From: Hymenobacter jeollabukensis
Lineage (GTDB): Bacteria; Bacteroidota; Bacteroidia; Cytophagales; Hymenobacteraceae
NCBI RefSeq assembly: GCF_005771675.1
Contig: NZ_VAJM01000009.1
Coordinates: forward strand, 124,001-188,000
Reading direction: 5' to 3'
DNA: 64,000 nucleotides
Position numbers and translations under genes: made by a program. The stretch's first letter is position 1; every line of letters begins with the position of its first letter. The notes under the pieces are model-generated. The model made no database searches, was not told where the DNA came from, and worked only from the letters and a program-made list of their open reading frames with translations. Below are positions 8,980-17,129 of this stretch, piece after piece.

Positions 8980-10317
8980 ATGTCTCTACCTCGACGCATA
9001 CTATACGCCTTGCTGCTGGTGGGTTTCGCCGTATCGGTGGCGGCGGTATTGCTGGCCCGTAAGGAGGCGCCCGTGCCGCAGCTCAAGGAGCGCCGCGGCG
9101 CCCTGGCCGTGGGCGGCGAGTGGCTGAACACCAAGCAGGCCGTAGCGGGCCTGCAGGAGAAGCTGCGCCGCAACCCCGATGATTACGAAGCGCGCCTGCA
9201 GCTGGCCCAGGCCTACGTGCAGGAAAGCCGCGTGACCGGCGACCATACCTACTACGACGCCGCCGCGCTCAAGCTGGTGGACGAGGTGCTGCTCAAGCGC
9301 CCCGACGATTTTGAGGCGCTGTGCACCAAGGCTGTCATTAGCCTCTCGCAGCACCACTTCGGGCAGGGGCTGACGCTGGCCGAGCGCGCCGCCGAGCTGA
9401 ATCCCTACAACGGCTTCGTGCAGGGCCTGCTCTGCGACGCGCACGTGGAGCTGGGGCATTACCCCGAAGCCATCAAGGCCGCCGACCGCATGAACGAGCT
9501 GCGCCCCGACCTGCGCGCCTACTCCCGCGTGTCGTACCTGCGCGAAATTCACGGCGACGTGAATGGCGCCAAAGAAGCCATGGACCTGGCCGTGCGCGCC
9601 GGCGTGACCGGGCTGGAACAAACCGAGTGGTGCCGGGTGATGCTCGGCCGCCTCTACGAAAACTCCGGGCAGCTGGCCCCGGCCGAAGCCGCTTACCGGC
9701 AGGCCCTGCAGACGCGCCCCGGCTACGCCTACGCCCAGGCCGGGCTGGCCCGCGTGGCCCGCACCCGCGGCGACTACCACACCGCCATCCGGCTGCTCAA
9801 GCAGGCCCGTGCCCAGGTGCGCGACTTCGCCTTCGACGACGAGCTGACCGACCTGTACCGCCTCAACAACCAGCCCACGCAGGCGGATGCTTCGGCGCAG
9901 AACGTCATCAAGCAGCTGCAGGCCCACGCCAACACCAACGACCAGGAAGACGGCCAGGGCCACTACACCGACCGGGAGCTGGCCTACGCCTACCTGAAAG
10001 CCGGCGACCTGGACCAGGCCCTTAAGCACGCCCAAACCGAGTACGAGCGGCGCCCGGCCAACATCGACGTGTGCGAAACCATGGCCTGGGTGCACTACAA
10101 GCGCAACGAGTACGCCGAAGCCCGCAAGTACATGACGCAGGCCCTGCGCACCAACTGCCGCAACCCCCAGCTGCTCTATCGCGCCGGCTGCATTGCCCTG
10201 CGCAACGGCGAAGTGGCCCAGGGCGAATCGTGGCTGCGGCAGGCCCGCGAGCAGAACCCCAATTTCAAGCCCGACCCGACCGACCCCACGCCGGCCCTGC
10301 TGGTGGCCCGCCGCTAG
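8980..10317 (+). CDS. Membrane-anchored tetratricopeptide repeat protein
   Basis: The 445-aa protein has one N-terminal membrane segment (about residues 7-25, LYALLLVGFAVSVAAVLLA), followed by an all-helical region of TPR motifs. Readable units include DYEARLQLAQAYVQES, YAYAQAGLARVARTRGDYHTAIRLLKQA and NIDVCETMAWVHYKRNEYAEARKYM. It is probably anchored in the inner membrane with the repeats in the periplasm, serving as a protein-binding scaffold. It lies between DUF4331 (143 nt upstream) and the HupE/UreJ gene (24 nt downstream), which suggests a shared operon. No enzymatic domain is visible. Confidence 0.85.
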   Translation: MSLPRRILYALLLVGFAVSVAAVLLARKEAPVPQLKERRGALAVGGEWLNTKQAVAGLQEKLRRNPDDYEARLQLAQAYVQESRVTGDHTYYDAAALKLVDEVLLKRPDDFEALCTKAVISLSQHHFGQGLTLAERAAELNPYNGFVQGLLCDAHVELGHYPEAIKAADRMNELRPDLRAYSRVSYLREIHGDVNGAKEAMDLAVRAGVTGLEQTEWCRVMLGRLYENSGQLAPAEAAYRQALQTRPGYAYAQAGLARVARTRGDYHTAIRLLKQARAQVRDFAFDDELTDLYRLNNQPTQADASAQNVIKQLQAHANTNDQEDGQGHYTDRELAYAYLKAGDLDQALKHAQTEYERRPANIDVCETMAWVHYKRNEYAEARKYMTQALRTNCRNPQLLYRAGCIALRNGEVAQGESWLRQAREQNPNFKPDPTDPTPALLVARR

Positions 10318-10341
10318 TCGGCTTCGCTTTTCCAGGCTGCG

Positions 10342-11031
10342 ATGAAACCGCTTTTTCCGCCCCGCGCCGGTGCGCTGCTGGTGCTGCTGCTCTTACCGCT
10401 GTGGGCCGGGGCGCACCCGTTCAGCAACGTCGACATCAGCAGCCTCTCGCGGCCCCAGGCCGTGTGGGGCTACCTGCAGCTGGGCTTTCAGCATATCATT
10501 CCCCTCTCGGCCGACATGACCTGGGGGCTCGACCACATCCTGTTCATCGTGAGCCTGTTCGTGCTCGAGCCGCGCCTGAAGCCGGTGCTGCTGCAGGCCA
10601 CGGCCTTCACGGTGGCCCACAGCATCACACTGGGTCTGGCCGCCGCCGGGCTGATTTCGGTGGCCCCGAGCGTGGTGGAGCCGCTCATTGCGCTGTCCAT
10701 CCTCTTCGTGGCCCTCGAAAACCTGATTACCGACCGACTGCGGCCCTGGCGGCTGGCGGTGGTGTTCGGCTTCGGACTGCTGCACGGGCTGGGCTTTGCC
10801 GGCATTCTGCGCGACATCGGCCTACCCCGCCACCTCTTCTACGAAGCCCTCGTGAGCTTCAACGTGGGTGTGGAGCTGGGCCAGGTCAGCATCATCCTGC
10901 TCTGCTGGCTGATTATCGGCTGGTGGACGGCCCCGAAACCCTGGTACAAGCAGCGCGTGCTCATGCCCATGTCGGTATGCATTGCGCTGGTAGCCGCCTG
11001 GTGGACGGTCGAGCGGGTGTTCTTTGTCTGA
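10342..11031 (+). CDS. HupE/UreJ-family membrane protein
   Basis: The 229-aa protein has an N-terminal signal-like segment ending WAGAHPF, then about six or seven hydrophobic helices. Conserved polar and His positions lie inside the membrane region: LQLGFQHII, DMTWGLDHILFIVSLF, FTVAHSITLGLA and FGLLHGLGFAGIL. HupE/UreJ proteins are thought to be metal permeases (nickel/cobalt) when linked to hydrogenase or urease. This branch (HupE_UreJ_2) is not linked to either, and its ligand is unknown. It is 24 nt behind the TPR gene. Position within a TonB-receptor cassette supports an uptake role (inference). Confidence 0.87.
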   Translation: MKPLFPPRAGALLVLLLLPLWAGAHPFSNVDISSLSRPQAVWGYLQLGFQHIIPLSADMTWGLDHILFIVSLFVLEPRLKPVLLQATAFTVAHSITLGLAAAGLISVAPSVVEPLIALSILFVALENLITDRLRPWRLAVVFGFGLLHGLGFAGILRDIGLPRHLFYEALVSFNVGVELGQVSIILLCWLIIGWWTAPKPWYKQRVLMPMSVCIALVAAWWTVERVFFV

Positions 11032-11139
11032 CACCGCGCGGGCCTGGTTCGATTGTTCCAGAGCCTCGTCTGCTTGATTTCCTGCGCCGGTTTTCCGGCC
11101 GCTTCTGCACCCCTGAATGGCTGCTGGCACCAGCGCAAC

Positions 11140-11175
11140 CAGCCATTTAGCCATTCAACAATTTAACAGTTCAAC
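11140..11175. repeat. Degenerate 8-nt tandem tract
   Basis: Reads as successive 8-nt variants: CATTTAGC, CATTCAAC, AATTTAAC, AGTTCAAC. It lies just before the ATG at 11182. Comparable octamer tracts occur at 20397-20510 and 58266-58353. Confidence 0.55.
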
Positions 11176-11181
11176 GACCTC

Positions 11182-11577
11182 ATGCGTCAGGCCTTCATCG
11201 TGCTGCTGCTGTGCAACTACCTGCTGGTAGTGGCTTGCGGCTGCGTGGGCCGGCGCACCGACGACTGGGAGCGGTACCGGCCCAAGCGGGCCTACGTGCA
11301 CAGCTCCACCTGCCAGCGCGACAACGCGCTGCGCCTCGACTGCTTCGACCGCTGCAACGGCGACCAGCACCGCTGGACGCCCCGGCAGCCCGGCGAAGAT
11401 ATCTGGCACCACATTGCGGCTCAAGTGAACGGCACGGACGTGCACTTGCTGGCGGAAACAGCACTGCTGCCGCCGCGCCCCGCCCTGCGCCAGCCCCGGC
11501 CCGCCTTCCCGAGGTGGACGCCCGCGCTGGCCCTGGGTTTGTTGGCTGAGCCCGACGCCCCGCCCCGACGCGCCTAA
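11182..11577 (+). CDS. Small exported Cys/His-containing protein of the HupE-TonB cassette
   Basis: The 131-aa protein has a hydrophobic N-terminus (QAFIVLLLCNYLLVVACGC) with a lipobox-like VVAC, so it may be a lipoprotein. The middle part holds paired cysteines (STCQRDN, LDCFDRCNGDQ) and a WHH motif; the C-terminus is Pro/Arg-rich. I do not recognise a family. Its place between HupE/UreJ and the TonB receptor, on the same strand, suggests a ligand-handling accessory. Codon use looks like its neighbours. Probably a real gene because the frame, start and signal peptide agree. Confidence 0.65.
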   Translation: MRQAFIVLLLCNYLLVVACGCVGRRTDDWERYRPKRAYVHSSTCQRDNALRLDCFDRCNGDQHRWTPRQPGEDIWHHIAAQVNGTDVHLLAETALLPPRPALRQPRPAFPRWTPALALGLLAEPDAPPRRA

Positions 11578-11745
11578 GACCACCTGACCACCGCTCGGCC
11601 GACGTGCCCGCCGTGGTCGGTTTCCGGCCTGAGCCCGCCGCGCATCTGTCGCGTCGACTTGGGCACCCGTCTTATTCTCGTCATCCGACGTCCTGCCGGC
11701 CGCCGCGCTTTCCGCGGGCCGGTTTGGCGTCACCGCTTTGCCGCT

Positions 11746-14058
11746 ATGCCCTTACTGCTACGCTCCGGCCGCTTGGCCCGGCAGCTAAGCCTGCTGTTGT
11801 CTTTCCTATCGGTTTTCCTGGTCTCGGCCACTACGGCGACGGCCCAATTGGTAGCTGCTCTGCGCGGCTCGGTGCTCGATTCGGCCTCGCACCGCCCGCT
11901 GCCGGGCGTGACGGTGCGCCTCGACGGCCGCCCTACCGACGGCGCCACCACCGACGCCCTGGGCCGCTTCCGCCTGGGCGGCCTGCCCGCCGGCACCTAC
12001 CAGGTGCACGTATCGGCGCTGGGCTACCGCAGTCAGCACACTGCGCTGACCGTGGGCAGTGCCGCGCCCGAGCCGCTGACGGTGGCCCTGGTGCCCACCG
12101 CCCTGCAGCTGGCCGAAGTAACCGTGGCCCAGCCCCGCGACCTGAACCAGAGCGTGGCGGCCATCAGCGGCATCGACCGGCAGCTGCGGCCCGTCAATTC
12201 GGCCCAGGACCTGCTGCGGCTGGTGCCGGGCCTCTTCATTGCCCAGCACGCGGGTGGGGGCAAGGCCGAGCAGATTTACCTGCGCGGCTTCGACTGTGAC
12301 CACGGCACCGACTTCAACGTGAGTATCGACGGGATGCCGGTGAACATGGTGTCGCACGCACACGGGCAGGGCTACGCTGATTTTCACTTCGTGATTCCCG
12401 AAGTAGTAGAGCAGCTGCGCGTATACAAGGGCCCGTACTCGGCCCGTTTCGGCGATTTTGCCACGGCCGGCGCGGGCGAATTCACCACCAAGACCAGCTT
12501 GGAGCAAAGCCAGGTGAAGCTGGAAGTCGGCCGCTTCGACACGCGCCGGGCGGTGCTGCTGCTGGATTTGCTGGGCAAAAACGGCCACCTGTTCAGCCAG
12601 CGCGGGCGCGAAAGCGCCTACCTGGCCGCCGAGTACAATTTCACCAACGCCTACTTCGAGCAGAAGCAGCACTTCAACCGTTTCAACGGTCTGCTGAAGT
12701 ACACCGGGCAGCTCTCGGAGCGCACCACGCTGGCGGTGAGCGGCTGGCACTTCAGCTCCCGCTGGGACGCTTCGGGCCAGGTGCCGGAGCGCGCCATCCG
12801 GGAGGGCCTGATTACCCGTTTCGGCTCCATCGACCCCACCGAGGGCGGCAACACGGCCCGCACCAACGCCAACGTGCAGCTCACGGTGGATTTGCCCCAC
12901 GACGCGGTGCTCACCCAGCAGGCGTACTACTCGCGCTACGGCTTCAACCTGTACTCCAACTTCACCTTCTTCCGCGACAACCCCGTGAACGGGGACCAGA
13001 TCCGGCAGAACGAAGCCCGCCACCTCGCCGGCTACCGCGGCACCTACGAGCGGGGCTTTGCCGTGGGCAGTCGTACCCTGCGCACCACGCTCGGCGTCGG
13101 CACCCGCTTCGACGACGTGGACCTGGCCCTGCGCCACGCCGTGCGCCGCGCCGTCACCGATACGCTGGTCAGCGGCCGGGTGCAGGAGCAGAGCTACTTC
13201 ACCTGGCTCGACGCCACGCTGCCGTTGTCGGACCGCCTCACGCTGAATGCCGCCGCCCGCCTCGACTACTTCCGGTTCCGCTTCCGCGAAGACCGGTTTG
13301 ATTCCCTCTCCGGCCGGGCCAGCAAGGCCCGCGTCAGCCCCAAGCTGAACCTGTACTACCAGCTCAGCCCGGCCGTGCAGCTGTTTGCCCGCTCCGGCTT
13401 CGGCTTCCACTCGAATGACGCCCGCTCGGTGGTGCTGAACCGCGCCGGCGCCCTGCCCCGCGCCATCGGCTATGAGGTTGGCTCCAACTTCAAGCCGGTG
13501 CCCGAGCTGGTGGTGAACCTGGCCGTGTGGGCCCTGCATCTGCAGGACGAGCTGATTTACGTGGGCGATGAGGCCGTGGTGGAAAGCGCCGGCCGCACCC
13601 GCCGCCTGGGCCTCGACCTGGCCGTGCGCTACCAGCTCACGCCCGCCCTCTTCGCCGACGTGGACTTCAACCTGAACCGCGGCCGCTCGGTGGACGACCC
13701 CCGGGGCCAGAACTACATTCCGCTGGCGCCCAGCCTCACCAGCATCGGCGGGCTGACGTGGAAGCGCCCCGGCGGCTTCAGCGCCAGCTTGCGCTACCGC
13801 CACGTCGACAGCCGCCCGGCCAACGAGGACAACTCGGTGCGCGCCCGCGGCTACACCATCGTCGATGCCCTGGCCAACTACACCCACCGGCGCTACCAAC
13901 TGGGCCTGACCATCGAAAACCTGCTGAACGTGGACTGGAACGAGGCCCAGTTCGACACCGAAAGCCAGCTGCGCGGCGAGGCGGCGCCCGTGTCGGAGCT
14001 GCACTTCACGCCCGGTACCCCGTTTTTCGCCAAGCTGACGGGCAGCTTCTTCTTCTAG
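11746..14058 (+). CDS. TonB-dependent outer-membrane receptor with His-rich plug motif
   Basis: The 770-aa protein runs in order: signal peptide (to about residue 34, ATTATAQ); a carboxypeptidase-regulatory-like domain (ALRGSVLDSASHRPLPGVTV ... GTYQVHVSALGYRSQ); a plug domain; then a 22-strand-type barrel ending in aromatic FFF. The plug contains YLRGFDCDHGTDF, then SIDGMPVNMVSHAHGQG and YADFHF, an unusually His/Asp-dense stretch for a receptor plug. It should import a ligand across the outer membrane with TonB energy. Association with HupE/UreJ points to a metal or metal complex (inference). The ATG at 11746 fits the signal peptide; longer starts do not. Confidence 0.92.
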   Translation: MPLLLRSGRLARQLSLLLSFLSVFLVSATTATAQLVAALRGSVLDSASHRPLPGVTVRLDGRPTDGATTDALGRFRLGGLPAGTYQVHVSALGYRSQHTALTVGSAAPEPLTVALVPTALQLAEVTVAQPRDLNQSVAAISGIDRQLRPVNSAQDLLRLVPGLFIAQHAGGGKAEQIYLRGFDCDHGTDFNVSIDGMPVNMVSHAHGQGYADFHFVIPEVVEQLRVYKGPYSARFGDFATAGAGEFTTKTSLEQSQVKLEVGRFDTRRAVLLLDLLGKNGHLFSQRGRESAYLAAEYNFTNAYFEQKQHFNRFNGLLKYTGQLSERTTLAVSGWHFSSRWDASGQVPERAIREGLITRFGSIDPTEGGNTARTNANVQLTVDLPHDAVLTQQAYYSRYGFNLYSNFTFFRDNPVNGDQIRQNEARHLAGYRGTYERGFAVGSRTLRTTLGVGTRFDDVDLALRHAVRRAVTDTLVSGRVQEQSYFTWLDATLPLSDRLTLNAAARLDYFRFRFREDRFDSLSGRASKARVSPKLNLYYQLSPAVQLFARSGFGFHSNDARSVVLNRAGALPRAIGYEVGSNFKPVPELVVNLAVWALHLQDELIYVGDEAVVESAGRTRRLGLDLAVRYQLTPALFADVDFNLNRGRSVDDPRGQNYIPLAPSLTSIGGLTWKRPGGFSASLRYRHVDSRPANEDNSVRARGYTIVDALANYTHRRYQLGLTIENLLNVDWNEAQFDTESQLRGEAAPVSELHFTPGTPFFAKLTGSFFF

Positions 14059-14062
14059 GGTG

Positions 14063-14207
14063 TGTGGACAGTAAGCAAAAAGAACGTCATGCTGAGCTTG
14101 TCGAAGCATCTCTACCGCTTCGTTGCATCGTGCGGTAGAGATGCTTCGACAAGCTCAGCATGACGACCTGGAAAGCATCAGAATACCTCTTTTAATTACT
14201 GTCCACA
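14063..14207. repeat. Nested palindromic repeat, family A variant (copy 4)
   Basis: The inner element has perfect 33-nt arms at 14085-14117 and 14133-14165 (outer ends CGTCATGCTGAGC, inner ends ATCTCTACCG). It is enclosed by a 12-nt outer inverted repeat TGTGGACAGTAA / TTACTGTCCACA (14063-14074 and 14196-14207). It lies just behind the TonB receptor stop. Confidence 0.9.
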
Positions 14208-14225
14208 GACTCTAGAACAGCAGCC

Positions 14226-14431
14226 CGTCATCCTGAGCGCAGCGAAGGAACTTCCTCGCACCCTGCACCGTCGCTGGCTACGAAGTACCAACGTTTTTTC
14301 AGTAACACCGAAGCGCAGCCACCGCGGCCCGGACGATTGGGCGTTGGTGGCTGCGCTTTTCGGTTGGTGCAGGGTTGGAGGAAGGTCCTTGACTACGTCG
14401 ACCTGCGGTTCGGCTGCGCCTCAGGATGACG
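14226..14431. repeat. Composite intergenic repeat, family B copy 1
   Basis: A ~206-nt unit. The outer inverted ends are CGTCATCCTGAG / CTCAGGATGACG, with inner arms CTTCCTCGCACCCTGCACC / GGTGCAGGGTTGGAGGAAG. The asymmetric linker contains CTACGAAGTAC. The central hairpin has AAGCGCAGCCACC / GGTGGCTGCGCTT arms and the conserved loop part GATTGGGCGTT. Copies lie at 44878-45085 and (inverted, incomplete) 53174-53337. Confidence 0.85.
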
Positions 14432-14457
14432 TTCTAATAATCGGGTGCCATTTAAGC

Positions 14458-14493
14458 AAAAAGCCGCTCCCGGATTCCGGAAGCGGCTTTTTT
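14458..14493. terminator. Terminator of the alpha-amylase gene (bidirectional)
   Basis: AAAAAGCCGCTCCCGGA pairs with TCCGGAAGCGGCTTTTTT. It lies 20 nt behind the amylase stop, and the T/A runs suit both strands. Confidence 0.8.
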
Positions 14494-14512
14494 GCCTTCA
14501 ATCAGTCTGCGG

Positions 14513-16888
14513 TTACTTCACCACCAGCTTGCGCGTGAGGTGCAGCTCGGGCACGCTCACCGTGTACACGCCGGCGGGCAGCTGCTTGTTCGGCTGCAGG
14601 CGCGTGGTCGTCGAGCCGGGGTAGAGCTTGATGACTTCCTCGTGCACGCGGCGGCCGGTCAGATCATGCAGCTGCAGGGTCACCGTCTGCTCCTCGGGCG
14701 CCACCAGCGTCAGCTCGATGCGGTCGGCGGCGGTGGGGTTGGGGTACAGCTGCAGGTCCGCCGCCACAGCCAGCTTGGCATCCGTGGCGGCCGTCACGGT
14801 GCTGTTGCGGCCAGCCGTGGCGGTGTTCACGACGGTCGGGGCCGTGTAGGTTACCTTCAGGAAGGCTTTCTGCGCGGGGTTGGCGGTGCTGTTCTGGCGG
14901 GCTTTCAGGGTAATCCAGCCGTCGGCTGTGGGCGTGTAGGAGCCCGTGAGCGTGCCGGTGCCGGTAGCGCTGCTTACCTGCGTGCCGCTGGCGTTAAACA
15001 GCGCCATTACCAACGAGCGGGTGCCATCCGAGGGAAACAGGTTATAGCTCACCGTCTTGTTGGCGCCCACGTAGATGCGGCCAGCCGTGCGCCAGGCCGT
15101 TGAGGCGGCTGGCAGCTGCCCGCCCTGGCCCAGGGAGCGGCTGTCCCGGTCGCCCAGGTCGTCGGCCAGTTCCCATTCCTGGGTGGTCGTCATGGCGGCG
15201 CGCACGTAGTTGGTGCCGATGTTCACCGGGGCCCACACCGAGTAGCCGCGGCGGCCGCCGGTGGCCGTGCCGTTGCAGGGCGGCGTGTTGATGCTCACCG
15301 TCTGCGAGCCGCTCACCGTGACGGTGGCCGTGCCGTTGGCGCCGGAGTAGTCCTTGAGCACCGTGCCCGGGGCAAAGTCGCACGACACGGTGTTGTTCTG
15401 CCAGGCGGAGAAGTTGTCGTTGATGCCGATGATGGCCTTGGTGCTGCGCTCGATGACGAGGTGGTCGGCGGCCTGGTAGCGCACTTTGTAAGCGCCGTCC
15501 TTGAAGCGCAGGTTTTGGTGGCACCAGATCAGGTTTTCCAGGTCCGAGCGCGTGGGCAGGTCGGTGGTGCTGGTGGGCTTGTGCGAGAACCGCTTGCCGG
15601 TGTTGCCCACGTTGAAGAGGTCCTCGAAGAAGATTTGCGGCGAACCGTCGAGGGCCAGCGCGGCGGCGTAGGTGGCCGACAGGCGCGGGTCGAACGGGTC
15701 GATGTGCGGGGCCAGCTCCGAGCCGGTGTTCCAGCCGGTGTAGTTGCCGGTGCTGCCAGTCTGGGGCCGGAAGGTGTCGTGGTTGTTCACGAAGGGCACC
15801 GTGCGGTGCACGTACTGCCCGTTGGTGAGCACCACCCGCGTGCCCTGCTGGTAGCTGGGCAAGGAGCCCAGGTCGAAGTTGCCGCCGCCGCTGACGATGC
15901 TGTAGAGGCCGTTGCGCAGCGAAAAGTCGAAGGTGCCCGCGCGGTTCTGCACGTTGGTGCACCACTGGTCGAGCTGGCTGCCGCCGCCTACCCATTCGCC
16001 CACGGCGTACATGCCCGCGCCGCCCGAGGCCCAGCCGGCGTTGCTCTGCAGGTTGTAAAGAAAATCCTCGGTGGCGAAGTCCGGGAAGTGCTTCACCGCG
16101 TCGAGGCGCACCCCGTCGAAACCCTCCTGCTTTTTGTACCAGATCAGCCAGTTGCGGGCCTGCGTCCGCATATAATCGGCCGTTTGGGCGGGGTTGTACG
16201 TGGCATTGGAGCTGCTGCCGTATGAGCCGGAATAATAGCTCACATCGGGCCCGAAATACACCGCGTTCCAGTCGCCGGAAGTAGAATTATTGCCGGGGTT
16301 GGGATTGAAATTCTGCCAGTTTTTGGGCCAGCGGCCCGAGCGCGCAAGGTAGTTGCCCGCGTCCTCCGCCGAGGCCGGCGTGTTGTAGGAAACGTAGCGG
16401 AAGTTTTTGTACTTACTCGTGCTGTAGTCTTCCCAAGCGGCCGGGTCCTGCCCGCCCGCGCCCGACTGCGAGCCGGCCCCGTCGACGTGGTTCAGCACCA
16501 CGTCCTGCACCACTTCGATGCCGTTGGCGTGGAGCACCGCCACCATGCGCAGCAGCTCATCCTTGGTGCCCAGGCGCGTGCCCACGAAACCTTTCTGGTA
16601 TTTGTCGCCGAGGTCGTAGTGGTCGAACGGGGAATAGCCGTTGCCCTGGTTGCCGTTTTTGATGCTCGGCGGAATCCAGACCGCGTCGACGCCCATAGCC
16701 TTAAGGCGGGGCGCCAGCTCGGCCAGGTAGTTAGCCCAGCCGTTGGGGTAGTTGGAGTTCCAGTAGTCCCACCAGAAGCCCTGGAGGACGACTTTGGATT
16801 GTGCCTGTGCGGCAGGGCCCATCAGAAGGGCCACGCCGACTGCGGCCAGCGCCCCCAAGCGGGACGCGGTGCGCCAGATTTTCAGCAT
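14513..16888 (-). CDS. Secreted GH13 alpha-amylase with T9SS sorting tail
   Basis: Endo-acting alpha-1,4-glucan hydrolase, 791 aa, exported. The signal peptide ends about residue 30 (GPAAQAQ). The GH13 (beta/alpha)8 barrel follows with VQDVVLNHV (region I, about 129), GVRLDAVKHF (nucleophile Asp263), GEWV (acid/base Glu298) and FVNNHDT (Asp371). A beta C-domain, a beta-sandwich of about 150 residues (KTVSYNLFPSDGTRS ...) and a Por/T9SS tail complete it (LQLYPNPTAADRIEL ... LHDLTGRRVHEEV ... PAGVYTVSV). Catalytic residues are complete. The ATG at 16888 opens the signal peptide; an upstream extension of 33 codons is not family-like. A single gene with its own terminator. Confidence 0.95.
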   Translation of the reverse strand: MLKIWRTASRLGALAAVGVALLMGPAAQAQSKVVLQGFWWDYWNSNYPNGWANYLAELAPRLKAMGVDAVWIPPSIKNGNQGNGYSPFDHYDLGDKYQKGFVGTRLGTKDELLRMVAVLHANGIEVVQDVVLNHVDGAGSQSGAGGQDPAAWEDYSTSKYKNFRYVSYNTPASAEDAGNYLARSGRWPKNWQNFNPNPGNNSTSGDWNAVYFGPDVSYYSGSYGSSSNATYNPAQTADYMRTQARNWLIWYKKQEGFDGVRLDAVKHFPDFATEDFLYNLQSNAGWASGGAGMYAVGEWVGGGSQLDQWCTNVQNRAGTFDFSLRNGLYSIVSGGGNFDLGSLPSYQQGTRVVLTNGQYVHRTVPFVNNHDTFRPQTGSTGNYTGWNTGSELAPHIDPFDPRLSATYAAALALDGSPQIFFEDLFNVGNTGKRFSHKPTSTTDLPTRSDLENLIWCHQNLRFKDGAYKVRYQAADHLVIERSTKAIIGINDNFSAWQNNTVSCDFAPGTVLKDYSGANGTATVTVSGSQTVSINTPPCNGTATGGRRGYSVWAPVNIGTNYVRAAMTTTQEWELADDLGDRDSRSLGQGGQLPAASTAWRTAGRIYVGANKTVSYNLFPSDGTRSLVMALFNASGTQVSSATGTGTLTGSYTPTADGWITLKARQNSTANPAQKAFLKVTYTAPTVVNTATAGRNSTVTAATDAKLAVAADLQLYPNPTAADRIELTLVAPEEQTVTLQLHDLTGRRVHEEVIKLYPGSTTTRLQPNKQLPAGVYTVSVPELHLTRKLVVK

Positions 16889-17129
16889 GAGTAAAGGTTG
16901 GGAATGCGGTAAGGGAAAAGGGACAGAACCGGGATGCGTGCACGCAAACCGGGGCGGTAAGTTGCGGAATATTTTTAGGTTCCCCAATCGTTTGCGCAGG
17001 TTTTTCCGCTCCGGGGAATCATCCGCCGCCCCGGTTCGTTGAGAATATCAATTGCAGCCTATATCGGGGCCGCATCGTATAGAGCCTAAGCGGGCCGCAA
17101 GGCCCTGTAGCCCAAACGAAACCACTCCG

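Noticed and set aside
11806-14109. 767-codon open frame opposite the TonB receptor
   Set aside because: The His/Val/Gln/Gly-rich translation mirrors the receptor codons; the receptor has complete domain structure, so this is a shadow.
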